Assembly (NCBI GenBank): GCA_028277405.1
Contig: JANQGH010000070.1
Span: forward strand, 62,001 to 126,000
Length of the DNA stretch: 64,000 nt
Direction: 5' to 3'
Source of the DNA: Alphaproteobacteria bacterium
Lineage (GTDB): Bacteria > Pseudomonadota > Alphaproteobacteria > DSM-16000 > Inquilinaceae
In this document: positions 52,769-62,401 of the stretch, piece by piece
Layout: every line of letters starts with the position of its first letter
Numbering within the stretch: position 1 is the stretch's first letter
Notes under the pieces: generated by a model
The model's input: the letters and a program-made list of their open reading frames with translations, nothing else
What the model was told of the DNA's origin: nothing
The model's database searches: none
Made by a program: the position numbers and the translations under genes

Positions 52769-54013
52769 CTAGTTCACCGGCACCCGTTCGAGGCGCCGGA
52801 AGCGGGGTTCGGCGCGCAGGCCCACGAACTCCGGATAGCCGCCGACCCAGCCGAGAGACGCCGAGCCCTGGTCGGTGCAGTCCTGCAGCATATCAAGCGC
52901 CTCGCCAAACATGCCCGTGCGCGCATAGGTCAGCGCGACGATGCGACGTGCCGCCTCCGGACGCTGCGCCAGACCCTCGGCCAACTCGCGCGCGCGAAGG
53001 ACCTCGCCCTGGGCCATATGGCAAGCCGCAGCGGTGACAATGCCGCGCACGCTGTTATCGCCGAAATGGCTGCTCAGCCCCAAGGCAACGCCGGCCCTCT
53101 TCTGCCGGGTCGCGGCCTCCTCATGGCGTCCGAGACCGCGCAGAGCGGAGGCAGCCAGATGATGGCAGTGATAGTCGTCGCCGCCCAAGCGTGCGGCGCG
53201 GTCAAGCAACAGGGCAGCGGTTTCGAACTCGCCCGCCATGATGCAAATCCGGCCGAGATAGTAATGCGCGTCGAACGACGCCGAATCGACGGCCAGCGCT
53301 GCCAGGCACGCCTGCTTGGCCTGGTCCAGCGATCCGGCGCAGAAAAGGGCCAACCCCCTGGCGCACAGGGCCTCGGCACAGCGCGGGTCCAGCTCGAGGG
53401 CCATCTGGCTGACGGCCAGCGCTTCATTGAGTTGATCCCGGCCACCACCGTAAAACCCGACGACATGCGCCAGGGTTGTGGCCAGCAAGGCCGTTGCCGG
53501 CGCAAAACCAGGGCTCTCATCCATTGAGGCGCGCAGCAGGGTCATCGTTTCGGTCAATGAGGTCAGACCACCCCGTTCGAACGTGTCGTACGCCGCGAGA
53601 TAGGTGGTGTAGCCATTGAGCGAGATCGACGCAGGCAGCGCCTTGACCAGGCCGGGCAAGGCCAACGTCGTCTCTTGATCATGCTGCACCAGGCAGGCCA
53701 GGCGGTAGCCGTGCTTGGGGATCGTCTCAATATGCTGGGCCGCGCCACGCTGGTCGCCCAACGCACGCCGAAGTTCGGAAATGGCGTGCGTCAACACCTC
53801 TTCGCCGACAGTCACTGTCGGCCAGACCTGATCCAGCAGCATGTCGCGGGTGCACACGCCGCCCTCTGCGTCGGCCAAGGCGGACAACACGGCCGCAGCC
53901 TTCGGCGATATCCGCCGCTCGGCCGATCCGTTCGTCAGGCGCCGTCGATCCGGGTCGAATGTCCAGGCGCCAATCTTCAAGGTCGAGGATTGGTCCATGT
54001 CGCAATACAACAT
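52769..54013 (-). CDS. winged-helix transcriptional regulator with TPR repeats (CadC/HilA-like)
   Basis: The 414-residue protein has an N-terminal OmpR-type winged helix (IGAWTFDPDRRRLTNG; LTHAISELRRALGD; IETIPKHGYRLAC, about 12-105) without a receiver, then a TPR-rich region (LELDPRCAEALCARGLALFCAGSLDQAKQACLAAL and two or more further repeats). There is no membrane span, so it resembles soluble HilA-like regulators rather than CadC. No obvious target is adjacent. Confidence 0.8.
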   Translation of the reverse strand: MLYCDMDQSSTLKIGAWTFDPDRRRLTNGSAERRISPKAAAVLSALADAEGGVCTRDMLLDQVWPTVTVGEEVLTHAISELRRALGDQRGAAQHIETIPKHGYRLACLVQHDQETTLALPGLVKALPASISLNGYTTYLAAYDTFERGGLTSLTETMTLLRASMDESPGFAPATALLATTLAHVVGFYGGGRDQLNEALAVSQMALELDPRCAEALCARGLALFCAGSLDQAKQACLAALAVDSASFDAHYYLGRICIMAGEFETAALLLDRAARLGGDDYHCHHLAASALRGLGRHEEAATRQKRAGVALGLSSHFGDNSVRGIVTAAACHMAQGEVLRARELAEGLAQRPEAARRIVALTYARTGMFGEALDMLQDCTDQGSASLGWVGGYPEFVGLRAEPRFRRLERVPVN

Positions 54014-54174
54014 CGATTAGCGTGAAGGTATTGTTAAAGTCAGCTCTCTTAATCGAAGCGACGCCACGGCGCGAGCGAAAACCAGGCTCACGGCCTGCCG
54101 CTCAAGCAATTGTGTTCAGCAGTTGAATGCGCGCTCGCCAGCGCTGGCGTGTCTGTCAGGGCTCGCCGTCCGCG

Positions 54175-54762
54175 TCAGTGACCGCCGTCACGATTGGGGT
54201 AGAGCCAAAAGGCCAGCAGCCGGGTGAAACGGGGCATGATCACGTAAGTCATCAGGGCCACGACGATCACCGTCGCCACGGCCGCCTGAAGCAGGGGCGG
54301 CAATGTGCCGAAATCGGGGATCAGCCCCAGCAACGCGTGTACGGCCTGTATGGTCGGGAACAGCGCAACGAATGTGGTGATGGCCATCTTGTAGACCGGT
54401 GGCCGGCCCTGGGCATTGGCGGAAGCCGGAAGTGTGAACCAGGTCTCCAGCCCGGTCAGCCAGGTGCGCTGGGCCTCGCCCTCCGTAAACTGGTCGGCGG
54501 CGGCGATCAGCCTGAGATGCTCGTCCGACACGTCCCAGGCGCGCAGGTTCTCCTCGCTTTCGAATGTGCAGACGATCCGGTAGGCGGGCTGTTCCGGCGG
54601 CGAAGGGCGGATCACATGAATACTGTTGAAGCCGGGCCGTCGGCGCATCGCGAGGGCAACGTCCTCGATCGCCGCTTCCAATTGGTTTTCAAGGCCAGCC
54701 TTGGGAATGCGATCGATGATCTTGGTTGCACCATGATCGCCGTGTTCGCCGGACTCTGCCAC
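54175..54762 (-). CDS. ABM-domain protein with C-terminal membrane helices
   Basis: The 195-residue protein joins an antibiotic-biosynthesis-monooxygenase-like dimeric alpha/beta barrel (about 15-105, KAGLENQLEAAIEDVALAMRRRPGF and YRIVCTFESEENLRAWDVSDEH) to two C-terminal membrane helices (YKMAITTFVALFPTIQAVHALLG and LLQAAVATVIVVALMTYVIMPRF). The fusion anchors the barrel at the inner membrane. Similar two-part proteins occur in many bacteria without known substrate. Confidence 0.75.
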   Translation of the reverse strand: MAESGEHGDHGATKIIDRIPKAGLENQLEAAIEDVALAMRRRPGFNSIHVIRPSPPEQPAYRIVCTFESEENLRAWDVSDEHLRLIAAADQFTEGEAQRTWLTGLETWFTLPASANAQGRPPVYKMAITTFVALFPTIQAVHALLGLIPDFGTLPPLLQAAVATVIVVALMTYVIMPRFTRLLAFWLYPNRDGGH

Positions 54763-54926
54763 GCGTCAGCCCTCCACCCTTCTGCCGTTGCGCCACAGCG
54801 CCGCCGCGTTTGGACGCCGCAGCAAATTGATCATGACTGTTGGCGTGCAAGTTCAGTAGCATAGCGGCAGCACGCCGCCTCGGCCAAGCGGCCGCGGCCC
54901 TGAAGCCTCTCAACGCCGAGGAAGAC

Positions 54927-55466
54927 ATGCCGATACCGCGTTCACGCCTTTCCGATCATCCAGGAAAAACGCTGCTGGCCACCTTGGTCATCGCCACCGG
55001 CCTTACCGGCACGGCGGTCGCACAGGATGTGCCGCTGTCCGAATGCTTCGACGCCGTCGGGACCTATATTGCGGAGAAGACGGTCGCGTCGGCCGACGCC
55101 GGCCCCAGCCTGATATCGCTGACCAACGGTGGCCACGCCTTCCTGGTCGATGCCAACGAGGCCGGGGTTGGCGACTACGCGCCGTTCTCCGACGGGCTGG
55201 GCGCCTGGCGATGCGTCGCGGCGGACGCGGACACCATCCACATCCATGCGACGGTGATGGACTTTACCTTCATCACCGCGGACCACCCCGAACAGCAGAT
55301 CGCGCGCCTTGACTACACGATCGCGTACGATCGGGAATCCGCATTGTTCCAGGGCACGGCGGAACTTTACTTTTTGCCGCTGCACAGCAACCCGACCGAC
55401 CGCGACGCCCTGCCGGAGCCGGCGTTGACCATCGAGCTGAATGGCGTCCGCGTGACCGCGTTCTGA
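54927..55466 (+). CDS. secreted protein of unknown function
   Basis: The 179-residue protein has a signal peptide (PGKTLLATLVIATGLTGTAVA before QDVPL; a positively charged n-region precedes). The mature part has two cysteines (LSECFDAVG, AWRCVAAD) likely to be disulfide-bonded and is otherwise beta-rich. GAGGAAG before ATG at 54927 supports the start. No family is recognised. Confidence 0.65.
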   Translation: MPIPRSRLSDHPGKTLLATLVIATGLTGTAVAQDVPLSECFDAVGTYIAEKTVASADAGPSLISLTNGGHAFLVDANEAGVGDYAPFSDGLGAWRCVAADADTIHIHATVMDFTFITADHPEQQIARLDYTIAYDRESALFQGTAELYFLPLHSNPTDRDALPEPALTIELNGVRVTAF

Positions 55467-55491
55467 CGGCACGGCGAAACGATAGGCCCCC

Positions 55492-57000
55492 TCAACCGGT
55501 TAGCGTTTCCGGAAAGGTCGGCGGCCGGCGCGCCTGCGTTGCTTGCTCAAAGGCGAAGGCGTACTGGATCAAGCGGCCTTCTTCGAACGGGCCGCCAAAG
55601 AAGGACAGTCCCACCGGCAGCCCCTTGACGAACCCGGCCGGCACCGTGATGTGCGGATAGCCGGCCACCGCCGGCAGGTGATAGCTGCGCGGCGTTCCCC
55701 TGATGATCAGCGTGTCGCCCAGGACCGGATCGACCAGCCATGCCGGGTCGGTGCTGGGCGCGATGATCGCGTCGAGATCATCCTCACCCAGCGCGCGATC
55801 AAGGCCATCGTCTCGCGCCAGCCGCAAACACTCGGCTCTTGCGGCCTGGTAGTCCGCCTCCTGCCCCTCCCCCAATGCTTCCGCGCGCTCAAGCACCTCT
55901 TGCCCGAACAGCGGCATCATGATGTCGGCATGTTCGCGATTGAAGGCGATGACGTCGGCCAGAGATCGTACCGGCGCCCCTTCATGGTCGGCCAGATAGC
56001 GCGCCACGCCGACCTTGAACTCTCTCAGCATGACCAGGCTCTCGGCCTGCGAAACGTCGGCCAAGGTCGGAAACCGGACCGGGTCGACGACGGTGGCGCC
56101 GAGCTCCGACAGGCGCGCGATCGCCCGCTCGATCGCCGCGTCGACCGCGCCATGACGACCGAAAAAGTCGCGGGCGACGCCCAGCCTTGCGCCCTGCAGG
56201 CCGTTCGGCTGCAAAAACCGCCCGTAGTCCACCGATGCCCGATCGGCGCCGGTCTTCGTGACGGGATCGGTGGCGTCGGGCCCGGCGATGGCCGTTAGAA
56301 CGGCGGCGGCATCCGCCACGGTACGGGCCATCGGGCCGGCTGTGTCCTGCGACGCGGCGATCGGGATGATGCCCGACCGGCTGACCAGACCCACCGTCGG
56401 CTTCAGCCCAACGATGCCGTTGATCGACGACGGCGAGATGATCGAGCCGTCGGTTTCCGTGCCGATCGCAACCGTACAGAGGTTCGCCGCAACCGCGGCA
56501 CCGGAACCGGAGCTGGAGCCCGAGGGGCTTCGATCCAGCGCGTAAGGATTGCGCGTCTGGCCGCCACGACTGCTCCACCCGCTGATGCCATGGGGCGAGC
56601 GGAAAAAGGCCCACTCGCTCAGGTTGGTCTTGCCCAGCAGGACGGCACCCGCCGCTCGGAGCCGCCGGACCACATGGGCGTCCCGGCCAGCCACATTGCC
56701 CTCAAGCGCCAGCGATCCCGCAGTCGTCATCATCGCGTCGCCAGTATCGATGTTGTCCTTGATGAGGATCGGGACACCGTGCAACGGACCTCGCGGACCG
56801 TTTCGGCGCCGTTCCTCGTCAAGCTCTTGCGCAATGGCCAAGGCGTCCGGGTTCACCTCGATCACCGAGCACAGGGTCGGCCCCGCCCTGTCGATCTCGC
56901 CAATCCGATCGAGGTAGGCGCGACAGATGTCGGCCGCCGACGATGCGCCCGTAGCAAAGAGATCCTGCAGTTCGCTGATCGTGTATTCACCGTTGTTCAT
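55492..57000 (-). CDS. amidase-signature family hydrolase
   Basis: The 502-residue protein carries the Ser-Ser-Lys triad: K81 in GVPILIKDNIDT, S162 in RSPSGSSSGSGAAVA and the nucleophile S186 in GTETDGSIISPSS. GatA-like features needed for tRNA work are absent and the C-terminal half (LPAVAGYPHITVPAGFVKGLPVGLSFFG) is that of catabolic amidases. The substrate is not deducible. It is not accompanied by gatB or gatC. Confidence 0.9.
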   Translation of the reverse strand: MNNGEYTISELQDLFATGASSAADICRAYLDRIGEIDRAGPTLCSVIEVNPDALAIAQELDEERRRNGPRGPLHGVPILIKDNIDTGDAMMTTAGSLALEGNVAGRDAHVVRRLRAAGAVLLGKTNLSEWAFFRSPHGISGWSSRGGQTRNPYALDRSPSGSSSGSGAAVAANLCTVAIGTETDGSIISPSSINGIVGLKPTVGLVSRSGIIPIAASQDTAGPMARTVADAAAVLTAIAGPDATDPVTKTGADRASVDYGRFLQPNGLQGARLGVARDFFGRHGAVDAAIERAIARLSELGATVVDPVRFPTLADVSQAESLVMLREFKVGVARYLADHEGAPVRSLADVIAFNREHADIMMPLFGQEVLERAEALGEGQEADYQAARAECLRLARDDGLDRALGEDDLDAIIAPSTDPAWLVDPVLGDTLIIRGTPRSYHLPAVAGYPHITVPAGFVKGLPVGLSFFGGPFEEGRLIQYAFAFEQATQARRPPTFPETLTG

Positions 57001-57136
57001 GCCTACAATGACCCTGAAATGCCATGATGGTCAGCCAAGCGTAACCGTTCATATTCTTTGCATTCCACGCCTGCTTGGCTAGGTTCGATTCTGCGAAATC
57101 CGGCCATCCGGCGGTTATTGATTCGGAAAGGGTGTC

Positions 57137-58258
57137 ATGCTCTCGATCATCCGGTCCGAGCTGCCATTCATCGCCGGGGTCGCGACCCTCGCGGTGCTGT
57201 GGACTGTCGGATCGGGCCTGCTTGCCGATCTGGAAAATCCGATCGTCACGCCGCTGGTCTTTCTGTGGATCTTCGCGGTCATGGTCTGGGGAGCCTTCAG
57301 TGTCGTCAGCCACGCCGACGCCCTGGCCGAGCTTCTGGGCGAGCCGCTTGGCACGCTGGTTCTCACCTTGTCGATCGTGGGCATCGAGGTCTCGCTGATC
57401 ACCGCCATCATGCTGGCCGGCGAAGGCGCGCCGACGCTGGCCCGCGACACGATGTTCGCCGTCTTGATGATCGTGTTGAACGGCATGGTCGGTGTCGCCT
57501 TACTGGTCGGCGGGTTTCGCCACCGGGAACAGACGTTCAATCTTCAAGGTGCCCAGGCCTTTCTGGCCGTCCTGGTGCCGCTGTCGGTCGTCATTCTGAT
57601 CCTGCCGAACTTCACGGTCTCAACGCCGGACCCGACGCTGTCGCCTTTGCAAGCGACGCTCTTTGCCCTGTTCACGCTTGCGCTGTACGCGGTTTTCCTG
57701 GCCATCCAGACGGTCCGTCACCGCAGCTTCTTTGTGCAGCCCGGCACGGACGTGACGGTAGAAAACCGCGCCGATGCCATCCATCGCGATCGCCCCGCCA
57801 TAACCCGGACAGCGGGTTATCACGCCGTGTTTCTGGTGCTGACGCTGGTTCCCATTGTCCTGCTGTCGAAGGACCTGGCGATCCTGGTCGATTTCGGCAT
57901 CGAGGTCCTTAGCGCCCCGGCGGCACTGGGCGGCGTCTTGATTGCCTCATTGATCCTGGCACCCGAGGCGGTTTCAGCACTCAAAGCCGCGCGGACAAAC
58001 CATCTTCAGCGCTCGGTCAACATCTGCCTGGGCGCTTCGCTGTCGACGATCGGCATGACCGTGCCGGCCGTGCTGGTGGTCTCGCTTGTGACCGGCCAAG
58101 AGCTGTTGCTGGGCCTGCCGCAGGTCGGAATGCTGCTGCTGATTCTGACCCTTCTGGTCTGCATCATGACGTTCGGCGGCAGACGCACGAACATGTTGCA
58201 AGGTGCGGTTCACCTCGTCCTGTTTCTGGTGTTTCTGGTGCTGACGATCGCGCCTTGA
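57137..58258 (+). CDS. Ca2+/cation:H+ antiporter (ChaA-like)
   Basis: The 373-residue membrane protein has two repeated halves, each with a CaCA-family alpha-motif: GEPLGTLVLTLSIVGIEVSLI in the first and ASLILAPEAVSALKAARTN in the second; the Glu in each is the ion ligand. Eleven or so membrane segments are visible. The likely role is sodium/calcium extrusion in exchange for protons. AAGGG precedes the ATG. Confidence 0.88.
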   Translation: MLSIIRSELPFIAGVATLAVLWTVGSGLLADLENPIVTPLVFLWIFAVMVWGAFSVVSHADALAELLGEPLGTLVLTLSIVGIEVSLITAIMLAGEGAPTLARDTMFAVLMIVLNGMVGVALLVGGFRHREQTFNLQGAQAFLAVLVPLSVVILILPNFTVSTPDPTLSPLQATLFALFTLALYAVFLAIQTVRHRSFFVQPGTDVTVENRADAIHRDRPAITRTAGYHAVFLVLTLVPIVLLSKDLAILVDFGIEVLSAPAALGGVLIASLILAPEAVSALKAARTNHLQRSVNICLGASLSTIGMTVPAVLVVSLVTGQELLLGLPQVGMLLLILTLLVCIMTFGGRRTNMLQGAVHLVLFLVFLVLTIAP

Positions 58259-58321
58259 CGCCATGCCGCCCGGCGAACCGGGATGCCGGGACCAGGTCAA
58301 TCGGGCAGTCCACAGGCTCAC

Positions 58322-58498
58322 TCAGCCATCGTCGCTCGCACGCTTCATGACCATCCAGAAGAGCCATCCCAGCCCACTGCCGATCAGCAGCCCGATGCCT
58401 AGTCCCCAAGGCAGACCGCTGACGCCCCAGCCCAGATGGCCGACAACGGCGCCGATGATTGCCAGGAGAAACGGCGCCAAACATCCCAGGGCTGCCAT
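58322..58498 (-). CDS. 58-residue membrane protein, unknown function
   Basis: This gene is too short for many callers. The product reads MAALGCLAPFLLAIIGAVVG, then HLGWGVSGLPWGLGIGLLIG, then SGLGWLFWMVMKRASDDG: two transmembrane helices with Gly/Trp turns and a charged C-terminus. GGAGG lies seven bases before the ATG at 58498. It is convergent with the antiporter gene. The coding call is strong; no family name is recognised. Confidence 0.7.
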   Translation of the reverse strand: MAALGCLAPFLLAIIGAVVGHLGWGVSGLPWGLGIGLLIGSGLGWLFWMVMKRASDDG

Positions 58499-58866
58499 CG
58501 CGCCCTCCTCTGCTCAAGGTCTTCGCTAACGCGGCGCTCCCGCGAATGCCGCAGCGATCGTCGGGGAAGACTGGGCAAGTCGTCGCTGAAGATCAACAGG
58601 CCGGCGCACCGGGTTCCCGACATGGTCGAAACGGCCTTGCGTTCAACCACTGCCGCGCGATCGCCATCGATCCGCCCGCACCGCGCCGCATTCCGACGCT
58701 ACGGAAGGATCGTGTTGCCGGTCGCCGGACGGCGGCCCGCGAGACGCTTTCGGGATGTCGATTTGGGGGGACATCCGGCGGTCTGGCCGCGACGACAAGG
58801 TCTGCACCGCGCCATTGCGCCCAGGCTGGCGCAAACCCCCACATGACAGCAACAGGCAGGTGTCAG
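58499..58866. other. gap of about 370 bases without a recognised gene
   Basis: No protein-like frame, terminator or repeat is convincing here. It should contain divergent promoters for the small membrane protein on the left and the lipoprotein on the right. Confidence 0.35.
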
Positions 58867-59040
58867 ATGATCAAAGACAATGGGCGAACTGTATCCATCG
58901 GCAGGTCTCTCGTGACCGCCACGGCAGCCCTCTTGGCCGTACTGGCCCTGGCCGCCTGCGACGAGGGCGCGACGGGCGGTGGCGACAATCCGGCGGCCAC
59001 GGAATCGCCGGCGCCGTCGGACACGACAACGTCGCAATAG
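58867..59040 (+). CDS. 57-residue lipoprotein
   Basis: The protein has a lipoprotein signal: a positively charged start, a hydrophobic TATAALLAVLALAAC with the lipobox LAAC, then an acidic, Gly/Thr/Ser-rich tail (DEGATGGGDNPAATESPAPS). AGGTG precedes the ATG. It is a short relative in style of the longer lipoprotein downstream, which also starts with an AAC lipobox followed by DEG/DGD. Confidence 0.6.
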   Translation: MIKDNGRTVSIGRSLVTATAALLAVLALAACDEGATGGGDNPAATESPAPSDTTTSQ

Positions 59041-59264
59041 GCATCGCATCGGGGCTGGCCGCCGGGTCCCGATCGACCGTTGGCCGGCCCCAAGACAATG
59101 CGCCGCGATCCGGCGCAGGCATCGGATCTATCGAGGCGGTATTTCCCGATACCTGCGGCAACTTGCTTTCCCTTCTTTCACACATTGGTAGCCCGGATTT
59201 GCTACCAAGTCGCTCGCACGTCGGCTAAACACCAGAAACTTCAAACCTCCCGGGAACGGAATCG

Positions 59265-59990
59265 ATGAAAACTCGAAACGGCACCATGACGGCAATCGCT
59301 GCCGCCTTGCTTTCGCTTTCGCTGGCGGCCTGCGACGGCGACGATAGCGCCGAGGATACCGCCAACGATGAGCCGACCGCCGAGGAGGCATCGGACGACA
59401 TCGAGGACGCCCAGGAAGAGGGCCAAGAGGCATTGCAGGAGGCCGGAGAAGCGGCCGACAGCGCCGGAGAAGCCGCCGAGAGCGCTGGCGAGGCTGCCGA
59501 GGCAGAGGGCGAGCACGCGGCTGACGAGGTCGCCGAGGAGGGTGAGCAAGCATCCGACGAGGTCGAGGATGCCAGTGACAATGCCGGCGAGGCCGTCGAA
59601 GGCGCCGCAGAGGAGGCCGGCGAGGAGGGCGAGCAGGCCGCCGATCAGGTCGAGGACGCCGCCGACCAGGCGGGCGATGCCGTCGAGGACGCGGCGGACG
59701 ACGTGCGTGAGCAGGGCGAGCAGGCCGCCGATGCCGTCGAGGATGCCGCCAGCGATGCGGTCGAGCAGGGCCAGCAATTGCTTCAACAGGGCGGCGAGGC
59801 AGCCTCCGATGCCGCTGAACAGGTCAATGAACAGGTTCAGGACCTGTTGGAGCCGGCCGTGGAGCCGTCCACCGACGGCGATGGCTCTGCGTCGGACGCC
59901 GATGGCGACGGCGCCGACGAAGCGTCCGATGGGGACGCGGGTTCCGATGACGCATCCGACGAACCGGCCGGTACCGGCAGCGGCAACTAG
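59265..59990 (+). CDS. acidic Ala/Glu/Asp-rich repeat lipoprotein
   Basis: The 241-residue protein begins with a lipoprotein signal (AIAAALLSLSLAACDGDD). From about 35 to 180 it consists of short repeats of the type GEAAESAGEAAE and EQAADQVEDAADQAGDAV, with heptad/11-residue spacing of Ala and Val/Leu and very few basic residues. This resembles LEA-like or apolipoprotein-like amphipathic helices. The tail is a Ser/Asp/Gly-rich acidic linker ending TGSGN. It is anchored to the membrane and points into the periplasm; a stress-protective or surface-charge role is inference. The opposite-strand frames reflect the repeat bias. Confidence 0.75.
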   Translation: MKTRNGTMTAIAAALLSLSLAACDGDDSAEDTANDEPTAEEASDDIEDAQEEGQEALQEAGEAADSAGEAAESAGEAAEAEGEHAADEVAEEGEQASDEVEDASDNAGEAVEGAAEEAGEEGEQAADQVEDAADQAGDAVEDAADDVREQGEQAADAVEDAASDAVEQGQQLLQQGGEAASDAAEQVNEQVQDLLEPAVEPSTDGDGSASDADGDGADEASDGDAGSDDASDEPAGTGSGN

Positions 59991-59993
59991 CGC

Positions 59994-61331
59994 CTAAAGC
60001 AGGTAGCGGAAAACGAGGCCCAGCGCCGCGCAGATCCCCAGCGTGCTGATGATGCCCAGACGGGCAACAAAAAGGCTGACGCACGCAACGGCGAACAGAA
60101 GCGCGGCGCCGGGGTCGACCGTCTCCAGCCGGGGCACGAGAAGGCTCACAGGGCCCCAACTCACGGTCACCAGTTCGGCAAAGATCACGTGCAGGCCGAA
60201 CCACAGGGCCAGGTTGGTGATGACGCCGACCACCGCCGCTGTGATCGCCGACAGCGCACCCGCCAGGCCAGGGTTGCCGCGCAGCCGCTCGACATGGGGC
60301 GCCCCGGCCATGATCCACAGAAAGCACGGCGCGAAGGTCACCCACAGGGTCACGACGGTCGCCGCCAGCGCAAGACCGGTGCCGCCGGGCCAGCCGGCCA
60401 GAAAGCCGACAAAGACCGTGACCAGGATCAACGGGCCGGGCGTGGTTTCCGCCAACCCCAACCCGTCCGCCATCTCGCCGGCGGTCAACCAGCCATAGCT
60501 TTCGACCGCTTGCTGGGCCATGTAGGCCAACACCGCATAAGCGCCGCCAAAGGTCACGACCGCCAGCTTGGAAAAGAACCAACCGAGCTGTGCCAGGATA
60601 TGGCCGGGCCCCAAGAGCAGGACCAGCAGCCCAAGCGGCGCGAGCCAGATGGCCAGCCACAACAGAGTCGTGCCAAGGGTTTGCCGCCAGGATACGGCAC
60701 GTTCATCCGCCGCTCTTTCAGCCGGGCCGGGCGGTGCGCCAGCATTTCGCGCGACGAAGAAGCCGAGCAGGCCGGCCGCCAAGACGACCAGCGGAAACGC
60801 CACGTCAAAGGCCGCAATGGCGATCAGCGCCGCAAGCGCAATGGCGAGACCCAAGCGCCGCTTCAGCGCACGACGCGCGATGCTGATCAAGGCTTGGATG
60901 ACGATCGCCAGCACCGCCGCCTTGACGCCCAGAAACAGGGCGCCGACGATGCCTGTACCGCCGAATACGGCATAGATCCAGGTCAGCGCAACGACGACGA
61001 CGGCGCCGGGCAGTACGAACAGCAGCCCGGCGACAAGCCCGCCGCGCCAACCATGCAGCAACCAGCCCGAATAGGTCGCCAGTTGCATGGCCTCCGGCCC
61101 CGGCAACAGCATGCAGAAATTAAGGGCGTGCAAGAAGCGCGCCTCGGACAGCCAGCGCCGTTCTTCGACCAGCATCCGGTGCATCAAGGCGATCTGCCCT
61201 GCCGCACCGCCGAACGAGATGAAGCCGATCCTGAGCCAGACGGCAAACGCCTCGGCAAACGGTACCTGGGCCGCCCCACCGTCGCTGTCTGGCGCCATCG
61301 GCTTTGCGGGCGTTGGGGCGCGTTCGCCCAT
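59994..61331 (-). CDS. chrA: chromate transporter (CHR family)
   Basis: The 445-residue protein has two CHR domains: GFISFGGAAGQIALMHRMLVEERRWLSEARF with FCMLLPGPEAMQLATYSGW in the first and VTFGGAYAVLAYMAQQAVESYGWLTAGEMADGLGLAETTPGPLILVTVFVGFLAGW in the second, the standard chromate-efflux layout with paired FGG and PGP motifs. GGAGAG precedes the ATG. No chrB regulator is adjacent. Confidence 0.92.
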   Translation of the reverse strand: MGERAPTPAKPMAPDSDGGAAQVPFAEAFAVWLRIGFISFGGAAGQIALMHRMLVEERRWLSEARFLHALNFCMLLPGPEAMQLATYSGWLLHGWRGGLVAGLLFVLPGAVVVVALTWIYAVFGGTGIVGALFLGVKAAVLAIVIQALISIARRALKRRLGLAIALAALIAIAAFDVAFPLVVLAAGLLGFFVARNAGAPPGPAERAADERAVSWRQTLGTTLLWLAIWLAPLGLLVLLLGPGHILAQLGWFFSKLAVVTFGGAYAVLAYMAQQAVESYGWLTAGEMADGLGLAETTPGPLILVTVFVGFLAGWPGGTGLALAATVVTLWVTFAPCFLWIMAGAPHVERLRGNPGLAGALSAITAAVVGVITNLALWFGLHVIFAELVTVSWGPVSLLVPRLETVDPGAALLFAVACVSLFVARLGIISTLGICAALGLVFRYLL

Positions 61332-61480
61332 CGGGTCGCTCTCCGCTGAAAGAACGGCGGAGCGACAGGATATCGGCCGCCCTTGGCCATCCTGATTTTA
61401 CCCTTCTGAGAGGGTCAGGGGCAATGATCGGGACGCGGTGAGGGGCGCCAGATTGCCTGTTGTTTGCCGGCCCGTAGCGT

Positions 61481-62263
61481 CTAAACCCTGCCGCGAACCG
61501 CCCATGCCCGCGCGGTCAAATGGATGCTGCCGTCCGGTTCGATCGGCAGGCGTTCGCTCAGCACCTGGCGCAGCCGATCGCGCGTCTCGGCTTGCAGCGC
61601 GGCGCAGTAGGCAGGCGCGCCGCCCTGCCCGCCCAGAAACGGTTGCCAGAAATCGTCAAAATCCTGGAACGGTGTCAGCACCTGGATGGCCCTGACCTCC
61701 ACCTCATGCAGGCCGGTGGAGGCAAACAGCCGCCTCAGCGCGTCGGGGTCGCAAATCGCGAAGCGCTGGCCCTGGTCCCAACGCTCCGCCGCCGGATCGA
61801 CCTGGCGCGCGGCATCCCAGAACTGGCGCATCATCTGCATGCCGTCGGCATAGTCCCAGACATAGACGCCAACCGTCCCACCCCGCCGCGCGATCCGCCT
61901 CATCTCGGCCACCACGCCCGCATGGTCGGGAATGAAATTGAGCATCAGGCCCGACACCGCCGCGTCGACCGTCCCATTGCCGATGGGCAGGGCGAGACCC
62001 TCGCCGCGCTCAAACCGCACGCTGTGACCGGCCAAACGTTCGTTGGCCAAGGCCAGGAAGCTCTCGGACTTGTCGATACCGATAAGCGACGCTGGCGCAG
62101 CGCCCCTCAGAACAGCCTGGCACAACACGCCCGTGCCGCAGCCCACATCGGCCCAATCGAGGCCCGCCGGTAGACCCAGCCACGCGACAAACGCCTCCCC
62201 GACCAGACGGCTCCAGCGGCCCGCATAACGGTCGTAGGCGGCGGCCGAGTTCCAGTTCTCCAT
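61481..62263 (-). CDS. class I SAM-dependent methyltransferase
   Basis: The 260-residue protein has motif I WADVGCGTGVLCQ near residue 38, acidic motif II ASLIGIDKSESFL and motif III VDAAVSGLMLNFIPD; the segment GTVGVYVWDYADGMQMMRQFWDA resembles UbiE/Coq5-like methyltransferases. The substrate is unknown. ATG at 62263 gives MENWNSAAAYDRYAGRWS, the family-like start; an earlier ATG four codons upstream is possible. Confidence 0.82.
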   Translation of the reverse strand: MENWNSAAAYDRYAGRWSRLVGEAFVAWLGLPAGLDWADVGCGTGVLCQAVLRGAAPASLIGIDKSESFLALANERLAGHSVRFERGEGLALPIGNGTVDAAVSGLMLNFIPDHAGVVAEMRRIARRGGTVGVYVWDYADGMQMMRQFWDAARQVDPAAERWDQGQRFAICDPDALRRLFASTGLHEVEVRAIQVLTPFQDFDDFWQPFLGGQGGAPAYCAALQAETRDRLRQVLSERLPIEPDGSIHLTARAWAVRGRV

Positions 62264-62401
62264 GGCCGTGATCATCAGGCCAAATCGCGGGCACGGCAAG
62301 GTTTTGCGGCTTACCTCACCAGGGTTGCGGGCATTCGGCTCAAAGCCGCCGCGTCGGCGGCGACCGCCCGCATCAGAAGACTGGTGGCTGCTGAAGGCGG
62401 T

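Noticed and set aside
59400..59830. Dense short repeats resembling a tandem-repeat or CRISPR-like array
   Set aside because: The repeats are degenerate, have no constant spacer length and lie inside one open frame; they are coding repeats of an acidic lipoprotein.
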